Shown in pieces: positions 20,464 through 29,369 of a stretch of 64,000 nt of DNA (its first letter is position 1; every line of letters begins with the position of its first letter). The notes under the pieces are model-generated. The model was not told the origin of the DNA. It worked only from the letters and a program-made list of their open reading frames with translations, and did no database searches. Both the position numbers and the translations under genes were made by a program. This DNA is from Phycisphaerae bacterium RAS1. Its GTDB lineage: Bacteria; Planctomycetota; Phycisphaerae; UBA1845; Fen-1342. The DNA lies in NCBI GenBank assembly GCA_007859745.1, contig SMLU01000002.1, positions 178,942-242,941 of the forward strand, in the 5' to 3' direction.

Positions 20464-20849
20464 GTGCCTGAGCCGAGCTTCCTCGAACTGGCTGAAGTGC
20501 TGTACATTCACGCCGATCAGATCGAGCGGTACGGCGGCATCGCATCCATCCGCGACGCCGGCCTGCTTGAGTCGGCGCTGGCGATGCCGCGGGCCGGTTT
20601 CGGCGGCGCGTGGCTTCATCATGATCTCTTCGAAATGGCCGCGGCGTATTTATTCCATATCGTGCAAAATCACCGTTTGTTGACGGCAATAAGCGCACCG
20701 GAACGACGGCCGCGCTGGTGTTCCTGGAGTTGAACGGTGTCTGGATCGACACTGACGAAGATGCCTTGGCCGAACTGGTGCTCGAAGTCGCCCAAGGCCG
20801 TGCCGACAAGGCGCGCATCGCGCAGTTTTTCCGCGCGCGCGTCGGCTGA
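20464..20849 (+). pseudogene. doc: Doc (death-on-curing, Fic-fold) toxin gene, frameshifted
   Basis: The frame starts with GTG 20464 and reads a Doc N-terminus (LAEVLYIHADQIERYGGIAS, then LLESALAMPRAGFGG and AYLFHIVQNH). At 20674-20675 one base is missing: the codon after the catalytic His is CG instead of an expected CCG. From 20676 the next frame reads FVDGNKRTGTTAALVFLELN and continues to a TGA at 20847-20849. The restored motif is H-P-F-V-D-G-N-K-R, the Fic/Doc active site. As written, only an 89-residue product ending in foreign sequence would be made. Either toxin inactivation or a sequencing error would explain it. Confidence 0.88.
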
Positions 20850-20857
20850 GGCCAGAC

Positions 20858-21871
20858 GTGGCGGATGCGGTTCCGCTCAAGATCATGAGTGACCTTCAAT
20901 CAACTCTCGAAACCCTCCTCGCCGACGCCGACGCCGGCCGGCCCGCCGCCCTGTGCGTCATCCTCCGCACGCGCGGCTCCACGCCGCAGGCCCCGGGGGC
21001 GGCGATGCTCGTGCGGGCCGACATGTCCACCGTCGGCACGCTCGGCGGCGGGTGCGTCGAGGCCGAGGTCCGCAAACGGGCGTTCGAGCTGCTTCAGAAA
21101 AACAAATCGGCCACGCTCGATTTCAAGCTCGATCACGACTACGGCTGGGATGACGGGCTGATCTGCGGCGGGCGGATGATTGTGGGCGTGATGCCACTCT
21201 GTGGCACCGGTTTTCAACCGGTGCAGGCCCCGTACCACACCGATGACCCGTGCCACCCGACGAACCGTTGCCGGACGCTTCGCGACGCGGTCGCCGCCGC
21301 CCGCCGTCGCGAGCCAGCGAGTTTTCCGCTGCACGTCGAGGAGGACGGCCGCCTCGTCGAGTACCGCGTGCATCTTGAAGTCCCGCCGACGCTGCTCATT
21401 GCCGGTGCGGGGCACGTCGGACACGCCCTCGCGCGCCTGGCGCTCGAACTCGATTTCCACGTTGTCGTCATCGACGACCGCGCCGACATCCTCTCGCCGC
21501 AGCGCTTCCCCGACCCGATCGAGCGGCGCGTCAGCGACATTGCGGCGACGCTCGCGAGCTGGCCGCTGGACGCCGGCTCGTATGTCGTGATCGTGACGCG
21601 CGGCCATCAGCACGACCATCAGGCGCTCGACGCCGTCATCCGCCGCCCGGCCCGCTATCTCGGCCTGATCGGCAGCCGCCGCAAGTCGCTGATGATCCTG
21701 CGCGATCTGGAGCAGGCGGGCGTGCCCGCGGACCGCCTCGCCCGCGTGCACACGCCGATCGGCCTGGACATCGGGGCCGTCACCGTCTCCGAAATCGCCG
21801 TGAGCATCGCGGCGGAGCTGGTGAAAATGCGGCGCGAGGCGACGCCGAAACTGGTGGAGGGGCCGCTCTAG
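20858..21871 (+). CDS. xdhC: XdhC/CoxI-family molybdenum cofactor insertion/maturation factor
   Basis: Protein of 337 residues from GTG 20858, with GAGG six bases upstream; ATG 20885 is an alternative. XdhC proteins bind and sulfurate molybdenum cofactor and insert it into xanthine dehydrogenase. The N-terminal CoxI domain has GSTPQAPGAAMLV and TLGGGCVEAEV; the C-terminal Rossmann domain has TLLIAGAGHVGHALARLA and YLGLIGSRRK, then IGLDIGAVTVSEIAVSI. A family-D repeat plus neighbouring bases adds residues about 111-135 in frame. It is separated from its presumed client gene by the AbrB-Doc module. Confidence 0.92.
   Translation: MADAVPLKIMSDLQSTLETLLADADAGRPAALCVILRTRGSTPQAPGAAMLVRADMSTVGTLGGGCVEAEVRKRAFELLQKNKSATLDFKLDHDYGWDDGLICGGRMIVGVMPLCGTGFQPVQAPYHTDDPCHPTNRCRTLRDAVAAARRREPASFPLHVEEDGRLVEYRVHLEVPPTLLIAGAGHVGHALARLALELDFHVVVIDDRADILSPQRFPDPIERRVSDIAATLASWPLDAGSYVVIVTRGHQHDHQALDAVIRRPARYLGLIGSRRKSLMILRDLEQAGVPADRLARVHTPIGLDIGAVTVSEIAVSIAAELVKMRREATPKLVEGPL
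21201..21225. repeat. family D palindrome inside xdhC
   Basis: gtggcaccggttttcaaccg-gtgca, in frame, encoding GTGFQPVQ. The same short palindrome type is in pdhC and upstream of the yhbH gene. Confidence 0.88.
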
Positions 21872-22117
21872 TTCTGCGTTGGCACGCCGGATGCGGTGCT
21901 CACGAGCGAGCCATCGCGAGGACGCTTCGGCATCGGGCTGAAATCAGCGGAAAAAAAGTTTGCAGTGGCTGGATTCTGGGGAATACTTCATTAATTGGCG
22001 GGGTGTCGCGGAGAGTGCTGGTAGGTCGTAGGCGGCGCGCTAGCGTCTCGCGCTTTTGTCGCGCGGCGCGGCTGCCGCCGGTTGACGGGGGCAGTGTCAC
22101 TTCAGTCGGAGGCTGTC

Positions 22118-22891
22118 ATGAGAAGGGCTGTTCCAATCATTGCCGCTGGTTTTGTGTTTATCTCGGCCGCGCTGCTGCGCGCGGATATCGTGCAATTCAA
22201 GATGGTGGACATCAACGCCACCGCCACGTCGGTCTCCCTGCCGGGCATCGGCCCTACCGGCCCCGTTTCGATCGTGCCGAACCCGGCGGGAACGGGCGGT
22301 CCGGTGGGATACCTCGATCAGGCCGCGGCCGCCGGGAAGCTCTATTGGCCGGTCCGCCTGAACGCGCCCGGCCTCGCCGGTATCGGCGTCACAGACCTCG
22401 ACGCAACTCTGGTCGGCCGGCTTTTCGGCGACGCGCCGAACAACTTCATGGTCTGCTACGACATGGGCTATGTGAATGACGCCGCGCTCGGATCGATCTT
22501 GTTTTCGAACAACAACAAGATCGACATCGGCGTCGTTCAGTTCCTGGCCAACCCGCCCCCGGTGCAGGTCCCCGGGAACTTCGTCGACATCAGCGACGCT
22601 TACTACTTCACGCACGAAGAGCCGTGGCTGCGCAACGCCATGGATCTGGCGTTGGGGGATTTACAGGCGTACAACCCGGCCTTGCCGCCGATTGCGCCGA
22701 GCGTGCTGGACACATTCAAGGCCATGTACGACGCGAATCCGCAGCGCGAGCTGATTGTCTACCTGATGGACACCGGGCAGTACCTGGGTTCGAGCCTATC
22801 CGGCACGACGGTTCTGGGGACAATCCCCGAGCCGGCGACCGCGCTCCTGCTGGCGGCCGGTGCGCTGCTTCTGTGCCGCCGACGGGCTTGA
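22118..22891 (+). CDS. PEP-CTERM sorted secreted protein
   Basis: Protein of 257 residues, ATG 22118 with CGGAGG upstream. A signal peptide (IIAAGFVFISAALLRA) starts it; the C-terminus IPEPATALLLAAGALLLCRR is a textbook PEP-CTERM: the PEP motif, a hydrophobic helix and an Arg cluster, recognised by exosortase. The 200-residue mature domain has no family I recognise. The 246-base gap upstream shows no gene; it has an A-rich patch near 21950-21990 that might hold the promoter. Confidence 0.88.
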   Translation: MRRAVPIIAAGFVFISAALLRADIVQFKMVDINATATSVSLPGIGPTGPVSIVPNPAGTGGPVGYLDQAAAAGKLYWPVRLNAPGLAGIGVTDLDATLVGRLFGDAPNNFMVCYDMGYVNDAALGSILFSNNNKIDIGVVQFLANPPPVQVPGNFVDISDAYYFTHEEPWLRNAMDLALGDLQAYNPALPPIAPSVLDTFKAMYDANPQRELIVYLMDTGQYLGSSLSGTTVLGTIPEPATALLLAAGALLLCRRRA

Positions 22892-23102
22892 GCGACTGTC
22901 TCGGGGTTGCAGCCGTAGTCCGTGGTGCGGTCGGCGCTGGGCCTTTTTGAGCAGCCTTCGCCCAGCGCCGGCGCCGCGGGGGCTGCCTGCGCGCAGATGG
23001 CGCCCGACTCCGACGGCGTTGGATGTGACGCCGGTTGCGATTCCGGCGGTTCGGAGGGGGCCGCTCGCGCGCAGGCGTCGCTCGTTTGATATACTCCGGC
23101 TG

Positions 23103-24668
23103 ATGGGGACGCCGGCCACACCCTCGCTCGTCGCAGAATCTTTCACGGCCCGCCGCTGTCGCCGTTGGCGACGGCGCATCGGCGCGTCTGCGGCCGTGCT
23201 GCTGCTGACGCTCTTCGCGCGGCTGGTGCTCGGTGTTTACGCCGACCTGCGGATTCGTGCGACGCTGGCCGAGTATCGCACCGACGGCGAGCCGGATGAC
23301 GTCATGTCCTACTTCGCGCCGAAAGGGCTCGGGGATCAGAATGCCGCGCCGCTGCTGCGTGGCTTGGAAAAAGAGATCGCGACGCTGGTCCCGAAGCTGC
23401 ATCCGCCTTGCGATCCGCTCGACCAGAGCTACTCCTGGCATGAGGAAGCGCTGGAGTACGGCGATTCGTACGAGTTGCTCGCGCCCTACCTTCAGGTGCT
23501 GTTCGACGAGTCGCGCGAGCTGCGAGGCCGGTTGCGGGTTGCCTGTCGCATGCCTGAGAGCGACTGGGAACTGTCGCCGCAGGCGCCGGTGATTGACTCC
23601 TTGGACCTCGGCGCTCTTACCGCACAGCGCCGATTGGCGAAGTTCTGTCGGCTTCACGCATTCCACGCCGCGCGGCGCGGCGACTCGGCGGAAGCGATCG
23701 AGACGGTCTTCGACATCTTCGGGCTGGCGCGGCACACGCGGCAGATGTACCCGTTTCTGATTGGCGAGCTGTCGGCCGCGGCGACTGAGTCTCTGGGAAT
23801 CCGGACGCTGGAGGAGATCACGCCGCTGCTGCAAATTTCCGACGGAGCGGATTCTGAAGGCGGCCCGCGTGCGGTCAGTCGCGAGACAATCGAGCTGCTG
23901 ATTGATCACCTGCTGGATGTCGAGCCGTCGCGGCGAAATTGGGAAGTTGCACTGCACGCGGAGGCGCTCTCGATGGTTGATCTGGCGCAATACTTCCGCC
24001 GGGGCGGCACCGTCATTGTCGGAATGCAGTTCCCGCCCACGACCGGATTCACGCCCCTCGATGCTTCGGTTGCGTGGTGTATGTCTCCGATTCATGCACT
24101 GGACGCGCTACGCGACGCCCAGGAGATTCGGAAATCGCGACCGGCCTTGGACGATCTGACCTATTCGGCGGCGGTCGCGCTGCTGAGCGACGAAGCGCCC
24201 GTCGGCGCGCTGCAACTCGCGTCGCATCAACTCGATTCACAGCAGAAGGCGCCGGTTTGGATCGAATATCGCTATCGCGCCGACGACCGCATGGCGGCTA
24301 TCGCGCTGGCGATGCGCTTGTTTGAGCACGACCACGGCCGGCGGCCGGCGTCGCTCGACGTACTTGTTCCGGACTACCTTTCTGCGCTGCCGCTCGATCC
24401 GTTTCGTGATGCGCCGCTGGTGTATGTCGCCGATCCGGAGTGCCTGCATCTCTATTGCGTTGACGAGGACGAGGTCGACAATGGCGGCGCCTATTCACGA
24501 AAGCGTGATTTCAAAAAGAGCTGTGCCGACCGCGCATTTTTTCTCAACGGCGACCGACCGCGAGATTCGATGCCGCCCGACTACTGGATTCGCAAGCTCG
24601 ACCAGCTCGTCGGCCCGCCGGGGCGGAACCCGGATGAAGCGCCGGCCTGCGATCCCGCGGAGGACTGA
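23103..24668 (+). CDS. membrane-anchored protein of unknown function
   Basis: Protein of 521 residues from ATG 23103. One N-terminal transmembrane helix (AAVLLLTLFARLVLGVYA, about residues 28-45) is followed by a large predicted extracytoplasmic domain, mostly helical. Near the C-terminus, AMRLFEHDHGRRPASLDVLV then YLSALPLDPFRDAPLVY is a motif I associate with planctomycete membrane proteins of unknown role (the same 'grxPasLdeLvPdyL..lPlDPf' pattern). The gene is otherwise orphan; 211 bases separate it from the PEP-CTERM gene. Confidence 0.7.
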   Translation: MGTPATPSLVAESFTARRCRRWRRRIGASAAVLLLTLFARLVLGVYADLRIRATLAEYRTDGEPDDVMSYFAPKGLGDQNAAPLLRGLEKEIATLVPKLHPPCDPLDQSYSWHEEALEYGDSYELLAPYLQVLFDESRELRGRLRVACRMPESDWELSPQAPVIDSLDLGALTAQRRLAKFCRLHAFHAARRGDSAEAIETVFDIFGLARHTRQMYPFLIGELSAAATESLGIRTLEEITPLLQISDGADSEGGPRAVSRETIELLIDHLLDVEPSRRNWEVALHAEALSMVDLAQYFRRGGTVIVGMQFPPTTGFTPLDASVAWCMSPIHALDALRDAQEIRKSRPALDDLTYSAAVALLSDEAPVGALQLASHQLDSQQKAPVWIEYRYRADDRMAAIALAMRLFEHDHGRRPASLDVLVPDYLSALPLDPFRDAPLVYVADPECLHLYCVDEDEVDNGGAYSRKRDFKKSCADRAFFLNGDRPRDSMPPDYWIRKLDQLVGPPGRNPDEAPACDPAED

Positions 24669-24701
24669 CACGAGTGTCCGGTCGCGCGCGAGTCATTTCG
24701 T

Positions 24702-24754
24702 GGGGAGCATCGGCGTCCCGCCGGTGCGCACCGGCGGGACGCCGATGCCTCCCG
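24702..24754. repeat. family E palindrome (intergenic)
   Basis: ggggagcatcggcgtcccgc-cggtgcg with its inverse directly adjoining. A further GC hairpin, gccccgcacttccgtgcggg-g, lies at about 24823-24843 before the convergent gene; it could terminate either transcript. Confidence 0.88.
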
Positions 24755-24857
24755 GAGCAGCGTACAGCACGATTCACTATGAGCGCCTAACAGAACCCGC
24801 CACGGAAGCGGCGGGCGAGCAGGCCCCGCACTTCCGTGCGGGGTCCTGACAGGAGTT

Positions 24858-25667
24858 CTATGACGTGCTGACGATCATCAGCCCCCAGTAGAAAACGAGC
24901 AACGGCACGATGATCAACCACAGCGCGAGGGTCCCCGCCCACGCGGCCAGCGTCCCCAGCCCGACGCCGAACCCGGCAAGACGCCGGCCGTAAAGCGACG
25001 CGGCCACCGCCACGCGCGCCGCCCAGAAAAGAAACAGCGGCACAAGGCCATTCGCGAGCAAGATTTCGACCTGTGCGTCGCTCATTGGACTGCCGGCGAC
25101 GGCCGTGGAGAATGCGGTGCTTGCCAGTGCAACCACCCCGATCAGGCCCAGTGCCAGCGGCGCGCAAGCGTACCGCCCCAGCGCAATCCGCCGACGGCGA
25201 ATCTCCTCTTCGCTCCCGCCGAGTGCGAACAGCCCGCTGCCGACGCTGGTCAGCGACTCATGGGCCATCAGTGCGCACACGACCCACGGCGCCAGCAGCC
25301 ACCATTCGGCATGCTCAACGAGGCTACGCAGATCGTCCCAGGAAGCAAGCGCCGCCCAGATGAGCGACACGGGTATCGGCAACGCCAGACCGGCGGTGAC
25401 GAGCCGAAAACGCGCCGCGCTGCGCTCGTCGACCGGGACGGCAACGTGGCGACAGAATCGCCGCGTCCTGAACATGACTTGCAGAGCCGTGCCGACGTAA
25501 GCACGAACCCGCCCGATCGCTCGCCGCTGCTCCCACACCGGCGGCGCGGCGGCCAGCCCGGCCACGTCGAGTCCGCACTCCGGGCAGCGCGGGCCGACTC
25601 CGCCGCGCAGGTCGTAGCCACAGTCAGGACAGATCGGGCCGGGTGGTGGTTCTCTCATTGTGTACAT
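24858..25667 (-). CDS. zinc-ribbon polytopic membrane protein
   Basis: About 269 residues from ATG 25667 (ATG 25658 is also possible). The N-terminus has a two-knuckle zinc ribbon, CPDCGYDLRG then RCPECG, separated by a short loop; this CGYDLRG type is frequent in planctomycete membrane proteins. Five to six hydrophobic helices follow (e.g. LALPIPVSLIWAALASW and LIIVPLLVFYWGLMIV). It resembles Yip1-type membrane proteins only in topology. Function unknown. Confidence 0.72.
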   Translation of the reverse strand: MYTMREPPPGPICPDCGYDLRGGVGPRCPECGLDVAGLAAAPPVWEQRRAIGRVRAYVGTALQVMFRTRRFCRHVAVPVDERSAARFRLVTAGLALPIPVSLIWAALASWDDLRSLVEHAEWWLLAPWVVCALMAHESLTSVGSGLFALGGSEEEIRRRRIALGRYACAPLALGLIGVVALASTAFSTAVAGSPMSDAQVEILLANGLVPLFLFWAARVAVAASLYGRRLAGFGVGLGTLAAWAGTLALWLIIVPLLVFYWGLMIVSTS

Positions 25668-25702
25668 CCCATTGCGGCGCGATGCGGCGATGCCCCGCAA
25701 GG

Positions 25703-26893
25703 TCAGACGAAGCGTGGATTGTATGTAGCGCGCGCGGCGCCGGCGACCGTCTGAATGGCGAGTTTGGTCGGGCGCGAGCAGTTCAAGAACGTCAATCGAG
25801 TCAGGCTTCCGCGAATCTTGAACACTTCTCCCAGGAGGGCTTGCGCGATTGAGGTTGCAAGAAAACGCACATCGGCGAAGTCGAGAACGACCTGATCACC
25901 CTGTTGAACTGCGGGCAACAGTTTTGTGTGACGAAGCTCATGCGTTTGTTGAAGGCTGTCCTGAACGGGGGCGATCTGCAATCGCAGAGCGTCGCTCGGG
26001 AATTCGGCCGCGCCGTCGATGAAATCCAGGCCGACCGTCGAAGGTTCTCGCTGCACTTCGCGTGCGAGAGCGTGGCAGACCTCGAGCAAGTCCTCCAGCG
26101 TCGTGACCGTCGTGGCTGGCAGCGTAAGCGAGACAAGCGTGCCCGCCCAATTGCGAATCTGCTTGAAGTAGCGCTCCGGGCCGTTCGATTCGGACGCGAC
26201 CCACACCAGCATTCCCTCGCCCGACGCAACGCAGAAGCCGCCGCCGGCGCGCCAGCACATCTCCTTCGAAAAGAAGAGGCCCAGACCGAGATTCTCGGAT
26301 TGGGCGTAGGGTCCACTGGGCCGCGCCCCGCTTGTGTGCGGCAGCACCGACAGACGCAGCGCCTCAAGGTCGGTCGCGATTTCCGGGTAGAGCGCGCCGA
26401 TCGAGTTTCGCACGCCACGGCCGGTATCGCAGACGGCGATGCGCAGAAAGCCGGCGTCGAGTTTCGCGGCGCACGCGGCGCCGATGGGTGAGGAGGAATG
26501 TTGAACGACGTTGCGGCCAATCTCTCGAACCAGATAGTGAACCAGATCGCCCAGGTCGGTGCGTTCCAGCGTCGGGTGGGAGGCCACACCGTGGGCGAAC
26601 TCGACTACGTCAGCCTCCGTGCGAACTTCAACGACTTCACGCTCATTCGGAAATGTCGTGTGAGATTTGTCAGCGCGACTCACCTGCATTCCAATCTGCC
26701 GGAAGAACTCGTCTCCTTGTGATGACGCCTCACATACAAGCACTGCCAACTGCCAGGGTTCGAAAATTCTGATATTCGCGAGCTTTCTAGTTTCCAAGAT
26801 GTCCGCGCCGATTGGCCAGGGGCGTGTCAGCGGCGTCCAGAAGAGGCGCTCCTGCGCCGATATCTCATCGGGCTTCTCTGCAGAATCGTTCAT
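25703..26893 (-). CDS. GHKL ATPase fused to a STAS-like (DUF4325-type) domain
   Basis: Protein of 396 residues. The centre carries a histidine-kinase-like ATPase fold: N-box VREIGRNVVQHS, G1 box IAVCDTGRGVRNS and G2 box ENLGLGLFFSKEM. There is no dimerisation/phospho-acceptor His box, so it is not a normal sensor kinase. The C-terminal 90 residues, including GDQVVLDFADVRFLATSIAQ, look like a STAS-like domain. Linking an anti-sigma-type ATPase with a STAS-like module in one chain suggests a self-contained regulatory switch. The 5' end is 10 bases from the yhbH stop, so the two genes are likely cotranscribed. Confidence 0.7.
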   Translation of the reverse strand: MNDSAEKPDEISAQERLFWTPLTRPWPIGADILETRKLANIRIFEPWQLAVLVCEASSQGDEFFRQIGMQVSRADKSHTTFPNEREVVEVRTEADVVEFAHGVASHPTLERTDLGDLVHYLVREIGRNVVQHSSSPIGAACAAKLDAGFLRIAVCDTGRGVRNSIGALYPEIATDLEALRLSVLPHTSGARPSGPYAQSENLGLGLFFSKEMCWRAGGGFCVASGEGMLVWVASESNGPERYFKQIRNWAGTLVSLTLPATTVTTLEDLLEVCHALAREVQREPSTVGLDFIDGAAEFPSDALRLQIAPVQDSLQQTHELRHTKLLPAVQQGDQVVLDFADVRFLATSIAQALLGEVFKIRGSLTRLTFLNCSRPTKLAIQTVAGAARATYNPRFV

Positions 26894-26902
26894 GCAACCG
26901 AC

Positions 26903-28003
26903 CTACCGCCCCTTCGCAAAAAACGCCTTGATGCTGTCGTAGATGTCGTCCTTCGTATTCACCCGCGACGTCACCATGTTCTCCACGTCGTTCAGATGCT
27001 CGCGAAGCACGTTGATGAAATTCCCGCTGCCATAGGCGCTGGCCACCTGGCAGTAACCGAACTGGTTCGAGCGCGGAATCAGGTGCTCTCGCAGCAGCTT
27101 GCAGCACTCGCGGCTGTCGGACTCGCTGCTGTTGTCGCCGTCGGAAAAGTGAAACAGGTACGTGTTCCACTCGTCGGGCGGATAGTGCTTCTCCAGCAGG
27201 TCCTTGCAACAGCGGAAGGCGCTGCTGATCTTCGTGCCGCCGTCTTCGCGCAGGCGGAAAAACGTCTCGCGGTCCACTTCCTTGGCGTTCACGTCGTGGA
27301 CGATGAAGCGGCTCTCGATGCCCTCGTAGTTCCGCCGCAGCCAGGCGTCGATCCAGAAGGCCTCCAGCCGCACCAGCTCCTTCTGCTCGTGCCCCATCGA
27401 GCCGGAAACGTCCATCATGTAAACGATGATGGCGTTGCTCTGCGGCTTGCGCACCGGCTTCCACGAGCGGTACATCTTGTCGGTGCGCTCGAAGATGATG
27501 ATCGGGTTATCCGCGTCGTAGATGCCGGTCATGATCATGCGCCGCAGCGCCCGGCGGAACGTGCGCTTGAAGTGCCGCAGGCTCTCCGGGCCGGTCTGGC
27601 GGATGCTGCTGTAGCGGTCCTTGGTGGCGGTGATGTTGTGGTGGCCCTTGGGCAGGATGCGCGGCAGGCGCAGCTCTTCGCCGAGGATGTCGGCCAGCTC
27701 GTCGAGCGTGATCTCGACTTCGAGCATGTGCTTGCCGGGTTCGTTGCCGCCGGGGCCTTTGCCGCTGTCGTCGCCGTCGACCGGCTGGCCGGGCTGTCCG
27801 TCGCCCTGCCCGACGCCGCCGTCGCTGTTGTCGCCGTAGCGGAAGTGGGGCAGGTCGATGCCGCGGATGGGGATGCTGATGAGGTTCTTGCCCTCTTTTC
27901 CGATCAGCTCGCCGCGGGTGAGGAACTTGCGCAGGTCGTCGCGGATTTTGCCCTTGACGATCTGGCGGAAGCGCTGGTGGTCTTTTTCGATCTTCTGAAC
28001 CAT
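26903..28003 (-). CDS. yhbH: YhbH/YeaH-family protein (DUF444, UPF0229)
   Basis: Protein of 366 residues with the full family pattern: an N-terminal basic region [20 protein letters not shown], a Gly/Asp-rich linker ([13 protein letters not shown]), [12 protein letters not shown], and a von Willebrand A-like fold with [11 protein letters not shown] (a MIDAS-like DxSxS) and FHFSDGDN. In other bacteria it is linked to the PrkA serine kinase and SpoVR and responds to stationary phase or sporulation. Here neither partner is adjacent; instead the ATPase-STAS-like gene follows. Confidence 0.93.
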   Translation of the reverse strand: MVQKIEKDHQRFRQIVKGKIRDDLRKFLTRGELIGKEGKNLISIPIRGIDLPHFRYGDNSDGGVGQGDGQPGQPVDGDDSGKGPGGNEPGKHMLEVEITLDELADILGEELRLPRILPKGHHNITATKDRYSSIRQTGPESLRHFKRTFRRALRRMIMTGIYDADNPIIIFERTDKMYRSWKPVRKPQSNAIIVYMMDVSGSMGHEQKELVRLEAFWIDAWLRRNYEGIESRFIVHDVNAKEVDRETFFRLREDGGTKISSAFRCCKDLLEKHYPPDEWNTYLFHFSDGDNSSESDSRECCKLLREHLIPRSNQFGYCQVASAYGSGNFINVLREHLNDVENMVTSRVNTKDDIYDSIKAFFAKGR

Positions 28004-28103
28004 CTCAACCTTATCTTACGCGCAGACTTCGCATTAGTGCTATCGGCACACTCGCCTGGAGGTATCGGGTTCGGTTTGCTGGTAGTACCGGCCTTCGCTG
28101 GCT

Positions 28104-28249
28104 TGTGGTATCGGCTTCCAGCCGGTGCAGTTGTTTTCCCCGGCTTCCAGCCGGATGGGCAGTCCCGGTCGATTGCTCCCTGGAGATGTCAGAACTCCGG
28201 CTGGAAGCCGGAAGAAACAGCGTGACCGGCTGGAAGCCGATCCCACAGC
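28104..28249. repeat. family D-like repeat cluster
   Basis: Several direct and inverted copies of ggcttccagccggtg / ccggctggaagccg occur between the 5' end of yhbH and the stop of the methyltransferase gene. The motif encodes WKP/FQP-type peptides when read through elsewhere. No gene is seen in this 246-base gap. Confidence 0.85.
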
Positions 28250-29254
28250 TTACGCAAGTCGGGCGATGACGGTCTTTGAAAACGCCGGATCGCCGGCGAA
28301 ATCAACGGGCAGCGACGGGCGATCCAGTATTTCGCACTTTCGCCCGGCGGTGGCTCGTCGAATCGTGTTCTCCAGTCGTGCGAGCGTCGTCGGCCGATGA
28401 TTCACCGCGATGAGCATGACTCCGCCCGGCGACAGCCGATCGACCGTTTCGGCGACCAGCCGGTCGAGGTCTTCGGTCAGCGCGAACGGCCGCGGCGCGT
28501 CCTTTTGCCGGCCGAAGGTGGGAGGATCGACGACGGCGAGGTCGTAGAAGCGCTCCTGGCGCTTCGCCCGGCGGAGAAACGAAAAAACGTCGTCGCAGAA
28601 GAAGCGGTGCGAATCGAGTGCCAACCTGTTGGCCGCGAAGTTGCGTTTGCCCCACTCCAGGTACTTTTTGGAGGCATCGACGTTGTCCGTCGCCGCCGCC
28701 CCGCCCAGCGCCGCCGCGACCGAAAAGCCGCACGTGTACGCGAACAAGTTCAAGACGCGCTTTCCGGCTGATGACTCGCGCACGCGGCGGCGGCTGTCGC
28801 GATGTTCGAGGAACAGGCCGACCGAGTAGCCATCGTAGGGGCGGATAAGAAAGCGGACGCCGTTCTCGACGATCGAAAACTCGGGTTCGACCGGTTGGCC
28901 GATCCAGGGCTGCGGATCGTTGTGCAACTTTTCGAGTTGGCGGAGGGCGGTGTTTCGGTCGGTGGGAAAGACCTTCTGATAGACCGCCCGCGCGCCGAGT
29001 TGGGTGCAGAGTCGCTCGCACGCGTTTCGCACGTCGCTTTCGTCGGCCTGAAGCTGGCCGTCGTGAAGCTGGGCGATGAGGACGGGGCCGAATTTTTCGA
29101 TGACGAGTCCGGGGACGCCGTCGGCCTGGCCGTGGAAAAGACGCAGGGCGGCGTTCGCGCTCTGCGGCAGTGCGGTCCGCCGCTCGACGGCCGCGGCGAT
29201 TTCCGCGTCGAGTGTGTTCTTCACGAGTCTCGCTTCGCCGAATGCGCTGGACAT
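28250..29254 (-). CDS. class I rRNA (cytosine-C5) methyltransferase, RlmI-like
   Basis: Protein of 334 residues. The N-terminus has a short substrate-binding region (RLFHGQADGVPGLVIEKFG), then SVGLFLEHRDSRR, the SAM-binding VLNLFAYTCGFSVAAALGGA and the catalytic-loop VVDPPTFGRQK (D-P-P-x-F, in which RlmI has S). These motifs match YccW/RlmI, which methylates C1962 of 23S rRNA. The usual N-terminal PUA domain is shortened. Target specificity is inferred. Confidence 0.85.
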   Translation of the reverse strand: MSSAFGEARLVKNTLDAEIAAAVERRTALPQSANAALRLFHGQADGVPGLVIEKFGPVLIAQLHDGQLQADESDVRNACERLCTQLGARAVYQKVFPTDRNTALRQLEKLHNDPQPWIGQPVEPEFSIVENGVRFLIRPYDGYSVGLFLEHRDSRRRVRESSAGKRVLNLFAYTCGFSVAAALGGAAATDNVDASKKYLEWGKRNFAANRLALDSHRFFCDDVFSFLRRAKRQERFYDLAVVDPPTFGRQKDAPRPFALTEDLDRLVAETVDRLSPGGVMLIAVNHRPTTLARLENTIRRATAGRKCEILDRPSLPVDFAGDPAFSKTVIARLA

Positions 29255-29369
29255 CTGCCCGAACTCTTTCGACTGAGCGGCGCGAACGACGACACGTTAC
29301 ACTATTCCCATTGGGTGATCGTAACGTCCCGAACGGCAACGCATTTTCGCCGACAAACGAGAATCCTGC

